Assembly (NCBI GenBank): GCA_945827765.1
Contig: CALZPS010000059.1
Span: 1-8,185 of the forward strand
DNA length: 8,185 nt
Direction of reading: 5' to 3'
Origin: an uncultured Lachnospiraceae bacterium
GTDB lineage: Bacteria > Bacillota > Clostridia > Lachnospirales > Lachnospiraceae
Below the pieces are notes generated by a model that saw only the letters and a program-made list of their open reading frames with translations, was not told where the DNA came from and searched no databases. Below, piece after piece: positions 1-5,344 of the stretch; position 1 is the stretch's first letter, and each line of letters starts with the position of its first letter. The translations under genes were made by a program, and so were the position numbers.

Positions 1-279
1 CTCTTTGCAGCACTCTGCAATATATTGCGTGCCGACCGCATTGACCCGGCGAACCTTCTCCTGATTTGCCTCGTCCTCCGCAGCGTCCACAGCTGTCCAT
101 GCCGCACAGTGAATCACCGCCTGCGGGCGTACCTCGCCCAACACCTTTTGCACAGATGTGCGGTCTGTAATGTCCATCTCCTCAATATCCACACCGATTG
201 CCTCATGTCCACGCTTTGTCAGTTCATTTACCACGTCATGTCCAAGCTGCCCTCTGACGCCTGTCACCAAAATTTTCAT
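1..279 (-). CDS. rfbD: dTDP-4-dehydrorhamnose reductase, N-terminal part (cut by window edge)
   Basis: This enzyme performs the last step of dTDP-L-rhamnose synthesis, the NAD(P)H-dependent reduction of dTDP-4-keto-L-rhamnose in the cytoplasm. The 93 visible codons begin MKILVTGVRGQLGHDV, with the Rossmann motif GxxGQLG at residues 7-13. They continue through an acidic residue closing beta-2 (VDIEEMDITD) to AVIHCAAWTAVDAAEDE at about residues 54-70, a pattern typical of RmlD/RfbD. The frame is open to the window edge, so the catalytic Tyr-x-x-x-Lys and the C-terminus (usually about 280-300 aa in all) lie outside. The ATG at 279 is preceded by AGGTGA at a suitable distance. Only 17 bp separate it from the rfbB stop, so it is the third gene of the rfbA-rfbB-rfbD operon. 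The family call is firm; the missing end prevents judging whether the gene is intact. Confidence 0.93.
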   Translation of the reverse strand, partial: MKILVTGVRGQLGHDVVNELTKRGHEAIGVDIEEMDITDRTSVQKVLGEVRPQAVIHCAAWTAVDAAEDEANQEKVRRVNAVGTQYIAECCKE

Positions 280-296
280 ACTTGTCACCTGTTTTC

Positions 297-1316
297 TTAT
301 CTGTTTCCATACATGGTTTCATAATAATTCTGATACTCGCCGGAAATGATTGTCTCCCACCATTCCTTATTGTCCAGATACCACTGTATCGTCTTCTTGA
401 TGCCGTCCGCGAACTTCGTCTCCGGCAGCCATCCCAGCTCGTTATGGATCTTGGTCGGGTCGATTGCGTAGCGCATATCATGCCCTTTGCGGTCTGTCAC
501 ATAGGTAATCAGACTTTCCGGCTTGCCAAGCTCCTTGCAGATAATCTTTACGATATCAATATTTTTCATCTCGTTGTGTCCGCCGATATTGTACACTTCC
601 CCGACTCTTCCCTTGTGGATAATCAAGTCTATTGCCTTACAATGATCCTCCACATACAGCCAGTCACGCACATTCTCACCCTTGCCGTATACCGGGAGCG
701 GTTTGTCATTCAACGCATTTGCAATCATCAGCGGTATCAATTTTTCCGGGAAATGATATGGTCCATAGTTGTTGGAGCAGCGGCTGATCGTCACCGGCAA
801 GCCGTAGGTTCTGTGGTATGCCAGCACCAGCAAATCTGCTCCTGCCTTGGATGAGCTGTACGGGCTGCTCGTATGAATCGGAGTCTCCTCGGTAAAGAAC
901 AAATCCGGTCTGTCCAGCGGCAAATCTCCATACACTTCATCCGTTGATACCTGATGATAACGTTTGATACCGTATTTACGGCAGGCATCCATCAACACTG
1001 CCGTACCTTTAATATTGGTATCCAGAAACACTTCCGGATTCTCGATAGAACGGTCCACGTGGCTCTCCGCCGCAAAATTGACTACCATATCCGGATGTTC
1101 CTCCTCAAACAGACGGTATACTGCCTCTCTGTCCGTAATACTCTCTTTTACAAACCGAAAATTCGGGTTATCCATCACCGGTGCGAGTGTCGAGAGATTG
1201 CCTGCATAGGTCAGGCAGTCCAGACAGATGATCCGATAATCCGGATATTTCTCCAGCATATGAAATACAAAATTACTTCCGATAAATCCGGCTCCGCCGG
1301 TCACAATAATATTCAT
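297..1316 (-). CDS. rfbB: dTDP-glucose 4,6-dehydratase
   Basis: This enzyme converts dTDP-glucose to dTDP-4-keto-6-deoxyglucose with tightly bound NAD+, the second step of dTDP-rhamnose synthesis. It is a 339-residue extended short-chain dehydrogenase, full length for RmlB. Visible signatures are the NAD-binding GGAGFIG at residues 7-13, the FAAESHVDRSI segment at about 81-91, the catalytic triplet Thr125-Asp126-Glu127 in STDEVYG, the Tyr153-x-x-x-Lys157 pair in YSSSKAG, and the substrate-side NNYGPYHFPEKLIP at 182-195. All key residues are present. The ATG at 1316 has AAGGAG upstream with a 9-nt spacer. It is the middle gene of the rfb operon. The 79-bp gap from rfbA holds the hairpin element described separately, and the gap to rfbD is 17 bp. 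Confidence 0.97.
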   Translation of the reverse strand: MNIIVTGGAGFIGSNFVFHMLEKYPDYRIICLDCLTYAGNLSTLAPVMDNPNFRFVKESITDREAVYRLFEEEHPDMVVNFAAESHVDRSIENPEVFLDTNIKGTAVLMDACRKYGIKRYHQVSTDEVYGDLPLDRPDLFFTEETPIHTSSPYSSSKAGADLLVLAYHRTYGLPVTISRCSNNYGPYHFPEKLIPLMIANALNDKPLPVYGKGENVRDWLYVEDHCKAIDLIIHKGRVGEVYNIGGHNEMKNIDIVKIICKELGKPESLITYVTDRKGHDMRYAIDPTKIHNELGWLPETKFADGIKKTIQWYLDNKEWWETIISGEYQNYYETMYGNR

Positions 1317-1332
1317 GATTTTCTTCTCCTTA

Positions 1333-1395
1333 CTATGAGCACTTAGCGCTCGTCTTTTGAGCGCTTACATGCGAATGTACTCCGCAACTTCTTTA
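1333..1395 (-). repeat. Structured rfbA-rfbB spacer with competing hairpins, in frame with rfbA
   Basis: Read on the minus strand, this spacer can form TACAT-TCGC-ATGTA (1366-1380). Next comes a 7-bp stem AGCGCTC / GAGCGCT (1359-1365 and 1345-1351) with a 7-nt loop. The second arm can instead pair with GTGCTC just downstream (one G-U, 3-nt loop), so two hairpins compete. No U-run follows, so it is not an intrinsic terminator. It lies just before the rfbB ribosome binding site. In the rfbA reading frame, after two consecutive TAA stops, it stays open to the TAG at 1333-1335, reading ...VHSHVSAQKTSAKCS. Whether it belongs to a dispersed repeat family cannot be decided from this window. Confidence 0.5.
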
Positions 1396-2292
1396 TTAAT
1401 ACAATCCGTCCTGGAATTTTCCGTCCAGCACATCTTTCAAATACTGTCCATACTGGTTCTTCTTGAGCACTTCATAAACCTCCAGCACATCCTCCTTGCT
1501 AATCCATCCATTCAGATAAGCAATCTCTTCCAGACAGGCAATCTTACGATGCTGGTGGGATTCCACTGTCTTTACAAAATTGGTGGCATCCACAAGACTT
1601 TCGTGTGTTCCGGTATCCAGCCATGTAAATCCCTGGCCCAAAAGCTCTACATTCAGCTTTTCTTTTTCCAGATAGATGCGGTTCAAATCTGTGATTTCCA
1701 GTTCGCCCCGGGAACTCGGCTTAAGGTTTTTGGCATATTCTACCACCTTATTATCGTAAAAATAAAGACCCGTCACACAGTAATTACTCTTCGGATGCTC
1801 CGGTTTTTCCTCGATAGAAATCGCCCGTCCTTCACGATTAAACTCCACGATACCAAACCGCTCCGGGTCATCCACATAATAGCCGAACACGGTTGCACCT
1901 CTTCCGTTCTCTGCATTTTCCACGGCTGCCTTCAGTCTTTTCTTCAGACCATGACCGGCGAAAATATTGTCACCGAGCACCATTGCCACCGTATCGCTGC
2001 CGATAAAGTCTGCTCCGATGATAAATGCCTGTGCCAGTCCGTCCGGGCTTGGCTGTACAGCATATGTCAAATCCAGTCCGAACTGATGTCCGTCCCCCAA
2101 AAGTGATTCAAACCGCGGTGTATCCTGCGGTGTGGAAATAATCAAAATCTCCCTGATTCCTGCATTCATCAGCACGGACAGTGGATAATAAATCATCGGT
2201 TTATCATAGATTGGCAACAACTGTTTGGATGTCACCATCGTCAGCGGATACAGTCTCGTGCCGGAGCCGCCTGCTAGAATAATTCCTTTCAT
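1396..2292 (-). CDS. rfbA: Glucose-1-phosphate thymidylyltransferase
   Basis: This enzyme makes dTDP-glucose and pyrophosphate from glucose-1-phosphate and dTTP, the first and usually feedback-controlled step toward dTDP-rhamnose. The protein has 298 residues, the usual RmlA length. The nucleotidyltransferase signature [11 protein letters not shown] is at residues 8-18 and is followed by [12 protein letters not shown] (22-33). The metal-binding LGDN is at 106-109 (Asp108), EEKP at 161-164, and WLDTGT at 224-229 (second metal-binding Asp227). These features place it in the RmlA family rather than the GalU (UTP) family. The ATG at 2292 is preceded by AAAGGAG with a 7-nt spacer. It is the first gene of the operon, with its promoter predicted at 2380-2410. 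The gene ends in tandem TAA TAA. Confidence 0.97.
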   Translation of the reverse strand: MKGIILAGGSGTRLYPLTMVTSKQLLPIYDKPMIYYPLSVLMNAGIREILIISTPQDTPRFESLLGDGHQFGLDLTYAVQPSPDGLAQAFIIGADFIGSDTVAMVLGDNIFAGHGLKKRLKAAVENAENGRGATVFGYYVDDPERFGIVEFNREGRAISIEEKPEHPKSNYCVTGLYFYDNKVVEYAKNLKPSSRGELEITDLNRIYLEKEKLNVELLGQGFTWLDTGTHESLVDATNFVKTVESHQHRKIACLEEIAYLNGWISKEDVLEVYEVLKKNQYGQYLKDVLDGKFQDGLY

Positions 2293-2363
2293 TGTGTTAC
2301 TCCTTTCCCAGCTTTTGCATTTTCCAATACTCTGCTACATGAATTCGAAGAAATACTCTGCAT
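2289..2363 (-). CDS. Possible 24-codon leader ORF upstream of rfbA
   Basis: An ATG at 2363 opens a 24-codon frame ([20 protein letters not shown]...) whose TGA overlaps the rfbA ATG as ATGA, an arrangement seen in translational coupling. It has an AGAGG upstream, but only about 3 nt from the ATG, which is short. If the predicted promoter is right, transcription would start only about 10 nt before this ATG. No family is recognised, and there is no run of regulatory codons pointing to attenuation. A chance open frame in the leader is at least as likely. Confidence 0.2.
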   Translation of the reverse strand: MQSISSNSCSRVLENAKAGKGVTQ

Positions 2364-2379
2364 TTTCCTCTTCAAGTGC

Positions 2380-2410
2380 ATTATAAAAGGTGACCTAAGG
2401 TCACCTTCAA
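2380..2410 (-). promoter_or_regulatory. Predicted rfbABD promoter with MerR-type operator in its spacer
   Basis: On the minus strand a -35-like TTGAAG (2405-2410; four of six consensus bases) and a perfect -10 TATAAT (2380-2385) are 19 bp apart. This is longer than the normal 17 bp but typical of MerR-activated promoters. A perfect palindrome fills the spacer: arms AAGGTGACCT (2387-2396) and AGGTCACCTT (2398-2407) around one base at 2397. Its centre is 8 bp inside the -35, about where the dyad lies in the mercury-resistance promoter. Transcription would start near 2373, giving a leader of about 80 nt before rfbA. The gene just upstream encodes a MerR-domain protein. That this protein binds here is inference. 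Confidence 0.6.
2387..2407 (-). terminator. Possible weak intrinsic terminator of the MerR-methyltransferase gene (same palindrome)
   Basis: The palindrome begins 11 bp after the stop codon of the MerR-methyltransferase gene. As RNA it could form a 9-bp stem with a 3-nt loop, followed by a short U-rich stretch (UU then AUAAUG). The U-run is poor, so termination would be weak. No other terminator candidate is visible for that gene before rfbA. This role may coexist with the operator role. Confidence 0.35.
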
Positions 2411-2418
2411 GTAGTTTT

Positions 2419-3615
2419 TTATTTTTTTTGAGAAATAAACAAACCCGCATCCTTTGTAATCGTAAATCCTCTGCGAATCTTTTTTCTCACAAAGGCATTA
2501 AACTCTTTGTATTGCTTGGAAATATACTGTCCCTGATTGCCATGGCACGATAAAATATAAGAAATCAGTCCCTCCGGTTCCCCCGCCGGAATCTGCAGCA
2601 AATCCTCATACTGCCGCCACTCGATTTTCTCAAAATAAGGGCTTAACAGGTCTTTCCCATTCTCCCGGCCGAACCGCTCATATAATTTTTCTCCCGAAAG
2701 GACGATGTGTTCATCAAACTCCTGTACCAACCCGCTGATTTCCTGCATATGGTCATTTCCATATGCACTGCACACAAAACGTCCACCCGGTTTCAGAACC
2801 CGGCGTACTTCGCTGCACGCTCTGGAAATATCCCCGCAATAGAACAGCACATGATTGGCTATCACCAAATCGAAACGTTCTGCCTCATAAGGTATCTGCT
2901 GACAATCGAACACCTCAAAAGAAAATCTGCCGTCCTCTGTGCCTATGCCACGGCGGGCATCTCTTAACATTCCCTCGGAAATATCTGAAACAACGATTTC
3001 CACGCTATCCGGCAAAAAATCACGATTCTCTGTCCACAAGGTTCCGTCCCCGCAGCCGATTTCCAGGATCCGCATACCGGATACGATCCCACACTGCTCA
3101 AAAATCCACGAAAACCATCCTTTTGGATTTTGGGAATATAAATGATGCAGATGAATCCTCGCCGCAATGTTGGTCGCATTCTGATACTGATTCTTAAGGC
3201 TTTTCTCCATTCCTGTCAAATGAATCAGGTTCAGCATCTGTTTCCAGTCTACGGTGTGTTCCCGGCGAATCGCATCCGCCGTGTCTACAATCGCATCCTT
3301 CACTAATTGCATCTGCTCGATTCTTTCCTGTACCAGTTTCAACTGTATCTGCAATGAATCCAACATGAAATGATAGTCTGCATCCGTCACAGTCAGTTCC
3401 TTGATTTCATCCAGAGAGAATCCCAGATATTTCAACAATAAGATCTGCTGCAGTCTCGCCAGATCCTCCTCTGTATAAAACCGTGCCCCTGATGGCGAAA
3501 CATAGGATGGTTTTAATATATTTTGTTTGTCATAATAGCGAATTGTCCGCAAGGTCACCTGAGCCATGCGGGCAAATTCGCCTGAAGAATAATATCCTTC
3601 CATCTTTTTTTGCAT
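2419..3615 (-). CDS. MerR-family DNA-binding domain fused to SAM-dependent methyltransferase
   Basis: This is a two-domain cytoplasmic protein of 398 residues. Residues about 8-75 form a MerR winged helix-turn-helix (SSGEFARMAQVTLRTIRYYDKQ, then SGARFYTEEDLARLQ and LGFSLDEIKEL). Residues about 83-118 are a likely dimerising coiled coil. Residues about 145-395 are a class I methyltransferase: SAM-binding ILEIGCGDGTLW at 183-194, an acidic residue closing beta-2 (VVSDIS, Asp211), FDLVIANHVLFY at 248-259 and RVLKPGGRFV at 272-281. In MerR proteins the C-terminal domain normally senses the signal, so this domain may sense SAM or a substrate, or may methylate a small molecule; the substrate is unknown. 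The start at 3615 has only a weak AAAGAG upstream, and Met5 is an alternative. It lies 57 bp after the kinase gene with no clear promoter between, and directly before the rfb promoter, its suggested target. Confidence 0.88.
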   Translation of the reverse strand: MQKKMEGYYSSGEFARMAQVTLRTIRYYDKQNILKPSYVSPSGARFYTEEDLARLQQILLLKYLGFSLDEIKELTVTDADYHFMLDSLQIQLKLVQERIEQMQLVKDAIVDTADAIRREHTVDWKQMLNLIHLTGMEKSLKNQYQNATNIAARIHLHHLYSQNPKGWFSWIFEQCGIVSGMRILEIGCGDGTLWTENRDFLPDSVEIVVSDISEGMLRDARRGIGTEDGRFSFEVFDCQQIPYEAERFDLVIANHVLFYCGDISRACSEVRRVLKPGGRFVCSAYGNDHMQEISGLVQEFDEHIVLSGEKLYERFGRENGKDLLSPYFEKIEWRQYEDLLQIPAGEPEGLISYILSCHGNQGQYISKQYKEFNAFVRKKIRRGFTITKDAGLFISQKK

Positions 3616-3672
3616 ATCTCTTTTCTCATCCGCAGTGCGTGTCGTCCGTGCTGCATATGACTGCCTTACAAC

Positions 3673-4770
3673 TTATCTCTGCACACGTGCTCCTGCGCCG
3701 CCCATGATTGCTTCTACTTCTTTCTTGCTTGCCATGGTGGTATCTCCCGGTGTGGTCATCGCCAGTGCGCCGTGAGCTGCTCCGTAATTGACAGCCAGTT
3801 CTGCGTTCTCCGTGGTCATCAGTCCGTAAATCAGACCGGATGCGAAAGAATCACCGCCGCCCACACGATCCATGATTTCCAGACCTTTGTAATCTTTGGC
3901 CTTGTAAATCTCACCATCTGCCCAGCAGATTGCGCTCCAGTCATTGACTGTCGCCGTCTTCACTTCACGCAGAGTCGTCGCTACCGCCTTGAAGTTCGGG
4001 TAGGTTCTCGCCGCCTCGTTAATCATCTTCTTGTATCCGTCCAGATTCAGAGTCTTAAGATTCTCATCATTTCCCTCGATGGCAAATCCCAGACATGCGG
4101 TAAAGTCTTCCTCATTACCAATCATCACGTCAACATACTGAGCGATCTCTTTGTTGACTTCCTGAGCCTTTGCCTGTCCGCCGATCGCGCTCCACATGGA
4201 CGGGCGGTAGTTCAGGTCATAAGATACGATAGTGCCGTATTTCTTCGCCGTCTTAATCGCTGCCAGAACGGTCTCGCAGGACTGCTCGGACAATGCAGCA
4301 TAGATACCGCCGGTATGCAGCCAGCGTACGCCCAGCTCCCCAAAAATATATTCAAAATCAAAATCTTCCGGTGTCGCTTTGGAAATAGCCGTATTGGCAC
4401 GGTCAGAGCACCCTACCGCTCCGCGGATACCATATCCTCTCTCGGTAAAGTTCAGACCATTACGGCAGATACGTCCGATACCGTCCGTCTTCATCCATTT
4501 GATCAGCGAAGTGTCAACGCCTCCCTGCTCAATAAAATCTTCCATCAGAAGACCTACTTCATTCTCCGCGAATGCCGTAATGACAGCCGTATTCATCCGA
4601 AAACACTTATGCAGACCGCGGATAACATTGTACTCTCCGCCGCCCTCCCAGGCACGGAAACTTCTGGCAGTACGGATTCTTCCTTCGCCAGGGTCGAGAC
4701 GAAGCATAACTTCTCCCAATGATACCGCGTCAAATTTACATTCTTCTTTTGGTCTTAAATTCAGATTCAT
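3673..4770 (-). CDS. kdgK: PfkB-family sugar kinase, KdgK (2-keto-3-deoxygluconate kinase) type
   Basis: This is a ribokinase/PfkB-fold kinase that probably phosphorylates 2-keto-3-deoxygluconate to KDPG with ATP, in hexuronate or pectin breakdown. It is 365 residues, longer than typical KdgK of about 310-340. Visible motifs are the beta-strand VSLGEVMLRLDP (16-27), the substrate-side glycine cluster WEGGGEYNVIRGL (41-53), SYDLNYRP (183-190), IGNEEDF (217-223) and the C-terminal signature DRVGGGDSFASG (301-312) with catalytic base Asp307. The usual GAGD anion hole reads GGGD. The ATG at 4770 has a perfect AGGAGG with a 7-nt spacer. A strong promoter lies about 85 bp upstream. No KDPG aldolase or uronate gene is adjacent, so the family is secure but the exact sugar is less so; fructokinase or another ketose kinase is possible. 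Confidence 0.82.
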   Translation of the reverse strand: MNLNLRPKEECKFDAVSLGEVMLRLDPGEGRIRTARSFRAWEGGGEYNVIRGLHKCFRMNTAVITAFAENEVGLLMEDFIEQGGVDTSLIKWMKTDGIGRICRNGLNFTERGYGIRGAVGCSDRANTAISKATPEDFDFEYIFGELGVRWLHTGGIYAALSEQSCETVLAAIKTAKKYGTIVSYDLNYRPSMWSAIGGQAKAQEVNKEIAQYVDVMIGNEEDFTACLGFAIEGNDENLKTLNLDGYKKMINEAARTYPNFKAVATTLREVKTATVNDWSAICWADGEIYKAKDYKGLEIMDRVGGGDSFASGLIYGLMTTENAELAVNYGAAHGALAMTTPGDTTMASKKEVEAIMGGAGARVQR

Positions 4771-4855
4771 CCTTATTCCTCCTGATTCTTATTCTCTGCG
4801 GCATAGACAAATACCGCACAGTTCATTATTGCAAGTCTTTGAAAACTCTTCTTTT

Positions 4856-4884
4856 ATTATACTTTGCATGTTTTGTTTGGTCAA
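4856..4884 (-). promoter_or_regulatory. Sigma-A promoter of the kdgK transcription unit
   Basis: On the minus strand, -35 TTGACC (4879-4884) and -10 TATAAT (4856-4861) are separated by exactly 17 bp. That is eleven of twelve consensus bases. The start would be near 4849, giving a leader of about 80 nt with no obvious riboswitch fold. It probably drives kdgK and perhaps the downstream MerR-methyltransferase gene. Confidence 0.82.
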
Positions 4885-4916
4885 GCTATATATCGGAGAT
4901 AATTTTTCTCTTTATA

Positions 4917-4945
4917 TTGACAATTTCCATTCTGTATGGTTTAAT
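4917..4945 (+). promoter_or_regulatory. Sigma-A promoter of the T-box/trpB2 unit
   Basis: A perfect -35 TTGACA (4917-4922) and a -10 TTTAAT (4940-4945; five of six consensus bases) are 17 bp apart. The predicted start near 4952 lies just upstream of T-box Stem I, so the whole leader is transcribed. The -35 boxes of this promoter and the divergent kdgK promoter are 32 bp apart in AT-rich DNA. Confidence 0.8.
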
Positions 4946-4951
4946 AATAAA

Positions 4952-5225
4952 AACATTTACAACCGATGACCGAGAGTAGTAACCTTGACAGAGGTATTTC
5001 CAGAGAGCTGCGGACAGCTGGAACCGCGGCATTACCGGTCGAGATGAATGGACTCGGGAGGGCAAACCGAAATCAGCATCCGCTGACGTAGGGGCGACGG
5101 CATCCGGCCGTTATCCCGGAACATGTATGTTGGTACATGGCTGAGCGCACTTCACATACGAAGTGAATATAGGTGGCACCGCAGGTATATCTCCTGTCCT
5201 ATGTAATATAGGATAGGTTTTTTTT
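4952..5225 (+). ncRNA. T-box riboswitch with tryptophan (UGG) specifier
   Basis: This leader RNA senses uncharged tRNA and controls trpB2 by antitermination. Stem I closes with CCGAG (4970-4974) and CTCGG (5053-5057). Its upper part shows GGTA/TACC (4993-4996 and 5033-5036) and the AG-bulge/distal module AGAGAGCTG...CAGCTGGAA. The specifier loop reads GAA-UGG-A, with UGG (Trp) at 5049-5051. Further hairpins are at 5097-5111, 5122-5139 and 5148-5165 (Stem III). The T-box core, AGGTGGCACCGCAGG, is at 5171-5185. Its UGGC (5174-5177) complements GCCA, fitting the G discriminator of bacterial tRNA-Trp. The antiterminator pairs ATAGG (5169-5173) with CCTAT (5198-5202) and CAGG (5182-5185) with CCTG (5193-5196), excluding the terminator. 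Codon, discriminator and downstream gene agree. Confidence 0.95.
5193..5225 (+). terminator. T-box regulatory intrinsic terminator
   Basis: A 10-bp stem, CCTGTCCTAT (5193-5202) with ATAGGATAGG (5208-5217), contains one G-U pair and has a 5-nt loop. It is followed by eight T residues (5218-5225). Its 5' arm is the same strand used by the antiterminator, so charged tRNA-Trp should leave the terminator formed and switch trpB2 off. Confidence 0.93.
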
Positions 5226-5344
5226 GTTGTCATATATGCGACAAAACCTCCATAAACCTGAATATCGGCATTGCCTGTATAATCTATGGGCGCAAATGTA
5301 TTTCACAAAAATCAAAAAAATGAAAACGAAATGGAGAAACTACA

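Noticed and set aside
282..854. A 190-codon open frame on the plus strand
   Set aside because: It is antisense to rfbB, with no motif support.
1357..2106. A 249-codon open frame on the plus strand
   Set aside because: It is antisense to rfbA and lacks a recognisable domain or a ribosome binding site.
3616..3672. Possible promoter or hairpin between kdgK and the MerR-methyltransferase gene
   Set aside because: No -35/-10 pair is visible, and the GCAG...CTGC inverted repeat forms only a short broken stem in the minus-strand RNA.
3772..4722. A 316-codon open frame on the plus strand
   Set aside because: It lies wholly antisense to the kinase gene, has no family motifs, and arises from the codon bias of the real gene.
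5227..5244. Imperfect inverted repeat TTGTC...GACAA after the T-box terminator
   Set aside because: The arms are only 5 bp with an asymmetric centre, too weak to call an operator or terminator.
5278..5283. TATAAT between the T-box terminator and trpB2 as a second promoter
   Set aside because: No -35-like hexamer lies 16-18 bp upstream and there is no extended -10 TG, so a T-box-independent promoter is not supported.
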